Shown piece by piece: positions 1 through 6,357 of a stretch of DNA of 46,063 bases (the stretch's first letter is position 1; each line of letters opens with the position of its first letter). The position numbers and the translations under genes are program-made. The notes below the pieces were generated by a model. It was not told the DNA's origin. It was given only the letters and a program-made list of their open reading frames with translations, and made no database searches. Origin of the DNA: Bacteroidota bacterium (lineage in GTDB: Bacteria; Bacteroidota; Bacteroidia; Bacteroidales; B18-G4); the NCBI GenBank assembly GCA_013202965.1, contig JABMQZ010000214.1, forward strand, positions 1 to 46,063, in the 5' to 3' direction.

Positions 1-1
1 A

Positions 2-109
2 TTAAAGGACGCGTTGATGCCTTTCTTCGGCAAGGTGAATATAAGCCAACACTCATTCCTTGATCCGGGACCCGGAGGGAAGTTTCGTTACTTAATTTCA
101 AGCCTTTAA
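2..109 (+). CDS. C-terminal end of an unidentified protein (partial)
   Basis: Frame 2 is open from the window edge for 35 codons and stops at TAA 107-109, just before the deacetylase gene at 146. The tail reads ...KVNISQHSFL... then DPGPGGK and ends in ISSL. The glycine/proline stretch coincides with the GATCCGG GACCCGG units at 62-75, which belong to the period-7 repeat family found through the region. Frame 1 is also open but only to base 63, so the choice of frame is not certain. Too little is visible to name a family. The position suggests an upstream member of the surface-polysaccharide cluster, which is inference. Confidence 0.3.
   Translation, partial: LKDALMPFFGKVNISQHSFLDPGPGGKFRYLISSL
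62..75 (+). repeat. Short period-7 repeat (2 units)
   Basis: Two heptamers, GATCCGG and GACCCGG, of the same type as the longer arrays at 773-835 and 1817-1844. They lie inside the probable last codons of the partial gene at the left edge. Confidence 0.4.
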
Positions 110-145
110 TAAATTGTTACATGTAGCCATGTAACCATGTAATCA

Positions 146-1015
146 ATGGATTTCACGATTAAAACATACAAACGCCTGTTGGAAAGCTTAAAGGCCGCTA
201 AGTACGAATTCCAGCCTTTTGCTGAATTCATTGAAAACCCTGCAGAAAAGGCGATTGTCCTGCGGCATGATGTGGATGCAAAGAAGCTTAACGCCCTTCT
301 TTTTGCAAAAATCCAGGCTGAAGCAGGAATAAAAGGGACCTATTATTTCAGGGTGGTACCCCAAAGTTATGATGAAGGGGTGATGAAGGAGATTGCCTCA
401 CTCGGACATGAGATTGGCTACCACTATGAGACCATGGACACGGCCCGGGGGGATGTTGATAAAGCTTATGATGAATTCTGCCACAACTTAGATATGTTCC
501 GCAGGCTTGTACCTGTGAAAACCATTTGCATGCATGGCAGCCCCTTATCCAAATATGACAACCGCAGCATATGGGAAAAATACGATTACAAAACCCTTGA
601 TCTTATCGGTGAACCTTATTTCGACATTGATTTTAAGGAGGTTCTCTACCTGACCGACACAGGCAGGAGGTGGGATGGGGAAGGGGTTTCAATACGAGAC
701 AAGGTGAATAAAGAACATGGAAGTGAAATCAGAAATCAGAAATCAGAAATCAGAAATCAGAAATTGAGTTCGGAACCCGGAATCCGGAACCCGGAACTTG
801 GTACCCGGAACCCGGAATCTGGTACCCGGAACCTGTCTTTTCATTCCACCAATGACATCATCCACGCAGCCAAAAACGATTTACTGCCGGACAAGATCCT
901 GATAACCTTCCACCCGCAACGTTGGACAGATAAGCCGTTGCCATGGATAAAAGAGCTGGTTTGGCAGAACGTGAAGAACCTTGTGAAGCGCTTGTTGGTT
1001 AAACAAAGTGACTAA
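146..1015 (+). CDS. Polysaccharide deacetylase (NodB-like) family protein
   Basis: 289 residues. The N-terminal half has the NodB-type signature: RHDVD at residues 40-44, with the aspartates that normally act as catalytic base and metal ligand, and GHEIGYHYE at about 87-95, the usual deacetylase form of the metal-binding histidine pair. A conserved-looking MHGSPLSKYDNR follows at 129-140. There is no signal peptide, so it is probably cytoplasmic and acts on a sugar precursor (inference). Residues about 194-230 are encoded by a tandem period-7 DNA array (725-835) whose peptide (EIRNQK and GIRNPELGTRNP-like units) looks foreign to the fold. The last codons and stop overlap a period-8 array (AAGTGACT AAGAGACT). 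It sits just upstream of a FemAB-like gene, in a surface-glycan context. The family assignment is secure; the substrate is unknown. Confidence 0.8.
   Translation: MDFTIKTYKRLLESLKAAKYEFQPFAEFIENPAEKAIVLRHDVDAKKLNALLFAKIQAEAGIKGTYYFRVVPQSYDEGVMKEIASLGHEIGYHYETMDTARGDVDKAYDEFCHNLDMFRRLVPVKTICMHGSPLSKYDNRSIWEKYDYKTLDLIGEPYFDIDFKEVLYLTDTGRRWDGEGVSIRDKVNKEHGSEIRNQKSEIRNQKLSSEPGIRNPELGTRNPESGTRNLSFHSTNDIIHAAKNDLLPDKILITFHPQRWTDKPLPWIKELVWQNVKNLVKRLLVKQSD
725..835 (+). repeat. In-frame tandem array of period-7 units inside the deacetylase gene
   Basis: Sixteen consecutive units: five GAAATCA, one GAAATTG, one 6-nt unit (AGTTCG, 767-772), then GAACCCG, GAATCCG, GAACCCG, GAACTTG, GTACCCG, GAACCCG, GAATCTG, GTACCCG and GAACCTG. 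Fifteen 7-mers plus one 6-mer make 111 nt, exactly 37 codons, so the reading frame is kept. Two sub-families (AT-rich GAAATCA and GC-rich GAACCCG) share one period. Confidence 0.9.
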
Positions 1016-1029
1016 GAGACTGTGTGTCC
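1006..1029 (+). repeat. Period-8 repeat across the deacetylase stop codon
   Basis: Units AAGTGACT, AAGAGACT and GTGTGTCC. They contain the final codons and TAA of the deacetylase gene. The string CAAAGTGACTAA at 1004-1015 recurs in reverse complement (minus the final bases, as ACAAAGTGACTAAAA) at the end of the exosortase gene near 9207-9222. Related octamer-like sequence continues at about 1066-1090. Confidence 0.6.
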
Positions 1030-1158
1030 TTTGTGGTAAAACAAACCCTAAACCTTAACTCGCACAGTCTCTGGTCACTGCGTCACAAATTCAAATCCAA
1101 ACAATCTTACAGTCATAACATCATAATATCAGCTAAACAAATCAACGAATCAACCTGC

Positions 1159-2208
1159 TTGCAAGTCACCAACAACATACCACTTTCTGACTGGAAACAG
1201 TTTACAGAAAATCACCCCGGGGGCTCTGTTTTTCAAATGCCCGGGATGTTTGAAATCTTTGAAAAGACTGACAAATTTGATCCGCTTGTTCTGGGTGCAT
1301 ATGATAAAAATGATACGCTATGCGGTATTCTGCTGGGGGTGTTTATCCATGAAAGAAACGGATTAGTTAAGCTTTTATCATCCCGCTTTGTAATTTACGG
1401 TGGGCCTTTGCTTTTGGGTGATGATGAACTGCAAAAAGAAAGCCTGAATGCCCTGCTGAAAGAACTTATTGAGCAAACCCGCAAAAAGGCGCTGTTTATT
1501 CAATTCCGGAATCTTTTTAGCTGGGAGGAACATTTGCCGGTATTCGAACAAAACAGTTTTGGTCTGCTCGACCGCTTAAATTTCATACTCGATACTTCTG
1601 ATAGAAAAGGCCTGCTTAAAAATATGAGTGCAAGCCGCCGAAGACAAATCAGGAAAGGATTGAACAGCGGTGCAGAGATCGTTGAAGCAAAAAACATCGC
1701 TCAGATAAAAGAGTTTTACCATCTCCTTTATCGTCTTTACCGCTATAAAGTGAAAAAACCCCTCCCTGATTGGTCCTTTTTTGAGAATTTCTATGAGCAA
1801 TCACTGAACAAATCCCGGCACCCGGTATCCGGTATCCGGAACCCGATTGGCATCATCCGCCTTATTCGTTATCAAAACAAGATCATTGGCGGCATCCTGG
1901 CTCCGGTATTTGAAGATAAATGTATTTATGAATGGTATGTCTGCGGCCTGGACAAAGAATACAAAGAACAACATCCCTCTGTTCTGGCTACCTGGGCCGC
2001 TATCGACTACGCCCTCAATAATGATATTCAAACCTTTGATTTTATGGGCGTCGGAAAGCCTGATATTGCGTACGGCGTCCGGGATTTTAAAGCACGCTTC
2101 GGAGGCAAGATGGTCAACTACGGCCGGCTGACACGCATCAATAACAGTTTCCTTTATCATATTGCGGAATTGGGGTATAATGTGTTGGGCTTGTTTAAGA
2201 AAATATGA
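1159..2208 (+). CDS. FemAB/GNAT-type peptidyl- or acyltransferase
   Basis: 349 residues from TTG 1159; the frame is open back to GTG 1024. The extension is rejected because it begins in a period-8 repeat, and the family-like N-terminus (VTNNIPLSDWKQF... GGSVFQ) begins right after the TTG. The fold resembles FemAB/BioF2-like double-GNAT proteins: an early VFQMPGMFEI, a central ASRRRQIRKG basic motif, IIGGILAP, and a C-terminal DFMGVGKPDIAYGVRDFKARFGG-type segment common in this family. Such proteins transfer amino-acyl or acyl groups to cell-wall or glycan precursors. A short period-7 array (1817-1844) lies in frame and adds a peptide like RHPVSGIRNP just before the IIRLIRYQNKIIGG strand. The family is confident, the acceptor unknown. 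Confidence 0.75.
   Translation: MQVTNNIPLSDWKQFTENHPGGSVFQMPGMFEIFEKTDKFDPLVLGAYDKNDTLCGILLGVFIHERNGLVKLLSSRFVIYGGPLLLGDDELQKESLNALLKELIEQTRKKALFIQFRNLFSWEEHLPVFEQNSFGLLDRLNFILDTSDRKGLLKNMSASRRRQIRKGLNSGAEIVEAKNIAQIKEFYHLLYRLYRYKVKKPLPDWSFFENFYEQSLNKSRHPVSGIRNPIGIIRLIRYQNKIIGGILAPVFEDKCIYEWYVCGLDKEYKEQHPSVLATWAAIDYALNNDIQTFDFMGVGKPDIAYGVRDFKARFGGKMVNYGRLTRINNSFLYHIAELGYNVLGLFKKI
1817..1844 (+). repeat. In-frame period-7 array inside the FemAB-like gene
   Basis: Four heptamers: GGCACCC, GGTATCC, GGTATCC and GGAACCC. These are the same units as those flanking the four-helix-bundle gene at 3961-3988 and 4464-4484. The array is translated without disrupting the frame. Confidence 0.8.
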
Positions 2209-2224
2209 TTCGGGGCGAATGGAA

Positions 2225-2280
2225 GACAGGAAGACTCTATGACGGGATGACTGTAAGACGGGAAGAGGTTATGAATTAAG
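2225..2280 (+). repeat. Period-8 array after the FemAB-like gene
   Basis: Seven octamers: GACAGGAA, GACTCTAT, GACGGGAT, GACTGTAA, GACGGGAA, GAGGTTAT and GAATTAAG. The array starts 17 bp after the stop codon. The 14-mer GAGGTTATGAATTA recurs exactly at 19441-19454. Confidence 0.8.
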
Positions 2281-2317
2281 GATTGTTTTAACCACAAAGG
2301 ACTCAAACCCACACAAT

Positions 2318-2349
2318 CACTAAGTGACTGAGTCTCTCAGTCACTTAGT
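2318..2349 (+). repeat. Period-8 array, AGTC type
   Basis: Units CACTAAGT, GACTGAGT, CTCTCAGT and CACTTAGT lie between the FemAB-like gene and the sugar transferase. The preceding ACCACAAAGGAC (about 2291-2302) is the reverse complement of GTCCTTTGTGGT at about 1027-1038. The rest of the 2209-2416 gap shows no gene. Confidence 0.65.
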
Positions 2350-2416
2350 CTGTTTCCTATACCCCATCCCTCGTACCAATTTACTATATTTACAAGCGCG
2401 CCATAAATAGCCAGGC

Positions 2417-3955
2417 ATGAAAACCCGCACTCTCTACTACATATTTGCTGATATTTTCGCAGTTTCTGTGGCTTTCATGTTTTTTATCTGGCTGAAGCCC
2501 GGATCACAGCGCTTTTATCTCCCCATGTATTATCAGCCCTTCCTGATATTTTTGTTCGTCTGGATATCTGTTTCTTTTTCCATTGATAAATACAGAATAT
2601 ATAAGAAGAAATCCTTCAACGAGGTTCTTTTTCCTATTATAGTCGGTGATCTTATTATCCTGGCAATCGTTACGGTCCTGATCTATGCTTTTCAGCTATT
2701 TCAGTATTCAAGGATGATCGTTTTTGGTACGATCGGGGTTTCGTTTGTACTGGAAATAATTTTAGGCTATCTGTTTTATACCAGCCAAAAACTCCGGCGG
2801 GATGCCGATTATCTTGATATGTTTACAGGGCTGACCCTGAAAGCATTGAAAAAGCAGCAGAAACTTATCGATGCGGATGAGGTAATGCTGGCAAAGATCA
2901 AGGCTCGCGTCCCACCCCTGAACAAAGAACTTATTGTACGTAATTCCGGTGAAGGGGTATTAAGCTTTATTGAAAAACAGATCAGTGTTGAACAAGCGAA
3001 TACCTTACTGGTGTCCACAGCAAATCGCTTTAACATTGAAAACCAGCCCGACGATTTTTACAATACCATTGTGAACCTGAGAAAGATAAATGGCATTATA
3101 CGTATCAATAAGTTTTTTGAAACTGCGAATTCCAAACTGCCGCATGGGGGGATATTTATTGCTTGTGTTCAGACCAATCAGCTGGTCAAGCAAAGGATAC
3201 TGAAAAAATATATCCCGCCCATAAATTATATGATTTATATTCCCTTCTTTTTCTGGAAGAGGGTGATTCCTAAATTGCCGGTCACCAAAAAGATATATTT
3301 TTTCATCACAAAGGGAAGAAACAGGGCACTGTCAAAGGCAGAAGCCTTCGGCCGTCTTTTTTCCTGCGGTTTTGAGCTGGTGGCAGAGGAAATGATCGAT
3401 GGCAATCAATACTTTGCAGCAAGGAAGATCCAGGAACCCACTTTCGATTACAGCCCGACCTATGGCCCACTCATCAGGTTGAAGCGGGTTGGGAAAAACG
3501 GAAAGATCATTTATGTTTACAAGATGCGTACCATGCATCCTTATTCCGAATATTTACAGCAGTATGTTTATGAGCAATTTAAGCTGCAGGAAGGTGGTAA
3601 ATTTAAAAATGATTTCAGGGTTAACACAGCAGGCAAATATCTGAGGAGATTTTGGATCGATGAACTCCCCATGTTGATTAACCTGTTCCGCGGCGACCTG
3701 AAGATTGTTGGGGTAAGGCCATTAAGCAAACATTATTTTGATCTTTATGATGAAGACCTCAAAACCAGGCGTATTAAAACCCGTCCGGGGCTGATACCGC
3801 CATTTTATGCCGATATGCCCAAAACCCTTAAAGAAATCCAGGAATCAGAACATCGCTACCTGGATGCTTACAACAAAAGGCCATTTATTACAGATTTCAG
3901 GTATTTCTGGAAAGCGATTTACAATATAATTTTCAAGCGGGCAAGAAGTAAATAG
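2417..3955 (+). CDS. Membrane sugar transferase (polyprenyl-phosphate sugar-1-P transferase type)
   Basis: 512 residues from ATG 2417. The N-terminus has about four hydrophobic segments (residues about 5-125). The C-terminal third (about 350-500) is the bacterial sugar-transferase domain that loads a sugar-1-phosphate onto undecaprenyl phosphate: it has a KMRTM motif, then RRFWIDELPMLINLF, GDLKIVGVRPLS and RRIKTRPGLIPP, which are typical of the family. An unusual region of about 200 residues (about 140-340) lies between the membrane part and the catalytic domain. It contains a second hydrophobic patch (INYMIYIPFFFW, about 268-280) that may act as the membrane hairpin normally preceding the catalytic domain. 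It probably starts synthesis of a capsule or O-antigen-like glycan, which fits the adjacent deacetylase and Wzi-like gene. The exact sugar cannot be read from sequence. Confidence 0.8.
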   Translation: MKTRTLYYIFADIFAVSVAFMFFIWLKPGSQRFYLPMYYQPFLIFLFVWISVSFSIDKYRIYKKKSFNEVLFPIIVGDLIILAIVTVLIYAFQLFQYSRMIVFGTIGVSFVLEIILGYLFYTSQKLRRDADYLDMFTGLTLKALKKQQKLIDADEVMLAKIKARVPPLNKELIVRNSGEGVLSFIEKQISVEQANTLLVSTANRFNIENQPDDFYNTIVNLRKINGIIRINKFFETANSKLPHGGIFIACVQTNQLVKQRILKKYIPPINYMIYIPFFFWKRVIPKLPVTKKIYFFITKGRNRALSKAEAFGRLFSCGFELVAEEMIDGNQYFAARKIQEPTFDYSPTYGPLIRLKRVGKNGKIIYVYKMRTMHPYSEYLQQYVYEQFKLQEGGKFKNDFRVNTAGKYLRRFWIDELPMLINLFRGDLKIVGVRPLSKHYFDLYDEDLKTRRIKTRPGLIPPFYADMPKTLKEIQESEHRYLDAYNKRPFITDFRYFWKAIYNIIFKRARSK

Positions 3956-3960
3956 ATATT

Positions 3961-3988
3961 GGGTACCGGGTGCCGGATACCAGGTGCC
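3961..3988 (-). repeat. Period-7 array, left flank of the four-helix-bundle gene
   Basis: On the plus strand the units are GGGTACC, GGGTGCC, GGATACC and AGGTGCC, followed by a G-run. On the minus strand they read GGCACCT, GGTATCC, GGCACCC, GGTACCC and then AATA, so this is an inverted copy of the right-hand array at 4464-4484, which ends in the same CCCAATA. It begins 6 bp after the sugar-transferase stop. Confidence 0.8.
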
Positions 3989-4006
3989 GGGGGTGTAAGT
4001 GTATGC

Positions 4007-4369
4007 TTACTTTAACAAGCTTTGTCGGTGTTGTATTAATTTCGTAATTCTTTTTGATAACAATATCATCATTTTCATCATTGATTCATAGTCAGAATCT
4101 TCAACATAGCCTATTTCGCGAGCAATTTCAAACTGTGTTCTTAATTCTGCTAATGACGCTTTTGCAATATAAAAATATTTAAGGCTCATCTTTTGAGAAC
4201 CAGATTCATCACCTTCTGCAAGGTTTGAAGGAACGCTTACAGCTGCTCTTCTTATTTGGTCACAAAGAGAAAAATCTTTCGAAAAAGATCCTTTATTTGA
4301 TGCGAGATATATATTTATAGCAAGCTTTTTAGAGTCTTCCCAAACTTCCAGATTATTAAAATTTCCCAT
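4007..4369 (-). CDS. Four-helix-bundle protein (23S rRNA intervening-sequence protein family)
   Basis: 120 residues. It matches the family originally found in intervening sequences of 23S rRNA genes and related to Avd of diversity-generating retroelements: an early NLEVWEDSKKLAI motif, DQIRRAAVSVPSNLAEG at the second helix, and a KYFYIAKASLAELRTQ-type third helix, with a basic C-terminus. Proteins of this fold can be pentameric and bind nucleic acid. It is the only minus-strand gene in this stretch and is bounded by inverted copies of the heptamer array (3961-3988 and 4464-4484), which suggests a movable unit. No rRNA or reverse transcriptase is nearby. The family call is firm; the role is unknown. 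Confidence 0.85.
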   Translation of the reverse strand: MGNFNNLEVWEDSKKLAINIYLASNKGSFSKDFSLCDQIRRAAVSVPSNLAEGDESGSQKMSLKYFYIAKASLAELRTQFEIAREIGYVEDSDYESMMKMMILLSKRITKLIQHRQSLLK

Positions 4370-4463
4370 AATAAAGTGTTTTATACTTATTAATACCAGA
4401 AATTCAATAATGTCACACTTAAATCAAAAAATTCACAAAAATTTTCTTTTGGCTTAAATCCCC

Positions 4464-4484
4464 GGTATCCGGTACCCGGCACCC
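4464..4484 (+). repeat. Period-7 array, right flank of the four-helix-bundle gene
   Basis: Units GGTATCC, GGTACCC and GGCACCC, followed by AATAAAC. Inverted with respect to the array at 3961-3988. The 95 bp between the gene start (4369) and this array hold no other feature that I can see. Confidence 0.8.
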
Positions 4485-4515
4485 AATAAACAAAGCATGT
4501 TAGATTCAACAACCC

Positions 4516-4536
4516 GGTATCTGGTACCCGGCACCC
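4516..4536 (+). repeat. Second period-7 array just upstream of the Wzi-like gene
   Basis: Units GGTATCT, GGTACCC and GGCACCC, nearly identical to 4464-4484 and 52 bp downstream of it. It ends 14 bp before ATG 4551, so it may lie in the 5' untranslated region. Confidence 0.75.
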
Positions 4537-4550
4537 AAAATAAACAAACC

Positions 4551-6218
4551 ATGAAAAAGCTAACAATAATCTTATTCCTCTTAATCAGTTTCGGAGTAAC
4601 AAGCCAGGTCGTTTATGAATCCGTGCAGCGCACCAACATTTACGATTTTCTGGATGAGATGGCCAATGAAAAGCTCATCGACATCAACTCCGTTGTGAAG
4701 CCTTATTCGAGAACGTTCATTGCAGAAAAACTACAGGAGGCTTATGATCAAAAGGGTCAGCTCAATAAGCGCCAGATACAGGAAATTGAATTTTATATGA
4801 AGGATTATCGCCTGGAACTGGTTTATAATACAAAGGGAATGAAACCGCTCAATATTTTTCCCAAAAAAGATCATTATGCAAGCTCCCTGGATCCGATGGC
4901 GGTGACCTATCGAGACAGTATGATCGCTTTTTCATTGCGTCCCATCTGGGGCATTGAATATTTTATCAATTCCAATGAATCGGCATTTCACCGCTGGGGT
5001 GGAGTAGAAGGTTTCGGTTATATCGGTAAGAATCTTGGTGCATATTCAAGCCTGCGTGATAATCATGAAAACGTAACCCTCACCAGCCCAACATATTTCA
5101 ACCAGCGATTGGGTACACCGGTTAAGGGAAGTGTAAAAGGTGGCATTGATTACAGTGAGGCCAGGGGTGGACTGATGTATTCGTGGAAATGGGGTGCCAT
5201 TGGGCTTGTAAAAGACCAGCTGATATGGGGAAACAACTATTACGGATCCAATATACTATCCGGACGTACGCCTTCTTTTGGGCAGATCAAATTACAGCTT
5301 AAGCCTGTGAGGTGGTTTGAGTTTAATTATATTCACGGGTGGCTGGTTTCAGATGTAATCGACAGCACACGCTCATACTGGGATGGCGATACCTACAGGG
5401 AGGTTATGCACAGCAAGTTTATTGCAGCCAATATGTTTACCTTCATTCCATTCAGGCATCTGAATATTTCCATTGGGAACTCTATTGTTTACAGTGATAT
5501 AGGAGTGCAGGCGGCTTATCTTGTACCTTTCCTTTTTTATAAATCCGTTGACCATACACTGAATTCAACAAATAACTACGCCGGACAGAATTCTCAATTG
5601 TTTTTCGACATCAGTTCCAGGAACATCAAACACCTGCATTTGTTTTTTAGCTTTTTTGTGGATGAGTTTTCTATCAGCAGGGTGACCAACAGCGATGTGC
5701 ATAATTTCCTCAGCTATAAAGGAGGATTTCGCCTGAGTAACTGGCCGGTACAAAACCTCAGCCTGATCACCGAATATACCTACACCCTGCCCATGACTTA
5801 CCAGCATAGAACCTCCTCCTCCACCTTTGAATCAAACAGCTATAATCTCGGACATTATATGCGGGATAATTCACAGGATCTGTACCTGGCCCTGATCTAT
5901 AAACCCATCCGTGGACTCAGAATAGATCTCAGCTATAATTTTGCACAGCATGGAAATAATTATGTTTATGGTGTCTATCGGCCGGATGACGGAGCTCCGA
6001 TCCTTAAAGATATTACCTGGCAGAAAAGCATGATCGGCCTGCGGGCAAAATATGAGTTCATTAATAATGCTTATGTCTTCGCCGGAGTATATTTTAGCGA
6101 TATCAACGGATACGATGTCGATGATGAAACGGCAGAATATTATCTGGAGAAATTCACTCCTGAAATGTATTGGGGAAATACCACGACAATAAACCTTGGA
6201 TTTAATATCGGATTCTGA
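4551..6218 (+). CDS. Wzi-like outer-membrane capsule-assembly beta-barrel protein
   Basis: 555 residues from ATG 4551. An in-frame ATG at 4497 is rejected because it would translate a repeat array before the signal peptide MKKLTIILFLLISFGVTSQ. The mature N-terminus (YDFLDEMANEKLIDINS... PYSRTFIAEKLQEA) resembles the opening of Bacteroidetes Wzi-family proteins. The rest is alternating aromatic/hydrophobic beta strands ending in TINLGFNIGF, as expected for an outer-membrane barrel with an aromatic terminal residue. Wzi proteins help attach capsule at the cell surface, which fits the upstream sugar transferase and deacetylase. The family is assigned by resemblance, not by a diagnostic motif. 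Confidence 0.6.
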   Translation: MKKLTIILFLLISFGVTSQVVYESVQRTNIYDFLDEMANEKLIDINSVVKPYSRTFIAEKLQEAYDQKGQLNKRQIQEIEFYMKDYRLELVYNTKGMKPLNIFPKKDHYASSLDPMAVTYRDSMIAFSLRPIWGIEYFINSNESAFHRWGGVEGFGYIGKNLGAYSSLRDNHENVTLTSPTYFNQRLGTPVKGSVKGGIDYSEARGGLMYSWKWGAIGLVKDQLIWGNNYYGSNILSGRTPSFGQIKLQLKPVRWFEFNYIHGWLVSDVIDSTRSYWDGDTYREVMHSKFIAANMFTFIPFRHLNISIGNSIVYSDIGVQAAYLVPFLFYKSVDHTLNSTNNYAGQNSQLFFDISSRNIKHLHLFFSFFVDEFSISRVTNSDVHNFLSYKGGFRLSNWPVQNLSLITEYTYTLPMTYQHRTSSSTFESNSYNLGHYMRDNSQDLYLALIYKPIRGLRIDLSYNFAQHGNNYVYGVYRPDDGAPILKDITWQKSMIGLRAKYEFINNAYVFAGVYFSDINGYDVDDETAEYYLEKFTPEMYWGNTTTINLGFNIGF

Positions 6219-6357
6219 GAAGGGCCGGTTTAGAAAAGGTTAGCGCCTTTGCAGTAAAAAAAAGCAAAGCCACTACCCGGAATCCAATAGATTAAACAAA
6301 TTGCTTATTTTTACCAGCCAATTTTTGAAATACTAATAGTTTAATAATATATTTAAC

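Noticed and set aside
725-835. Heptamer array considered as a CRISPR-like or phase-variable simple repeat
   Set aside because: Units are contiguous without spacers, and their sequence varies too much for simple slippage-type phase variation; listed as a degenerate array instead.
4497-4550. Upstream ATG 4497 as the start of the Wzi-like gene
   Set aside because: It would add a peptide encoded by a heptamer array in front of a clear signal peptide beginning at 4551.
6250-6272. Possible hairpin CTTTGC...GCAAAG between the Wzi-like and C69 genes
   Set aside because: The stem is only 6 bp with an A-rich loop and no T-tract; too weak to call a terminator.
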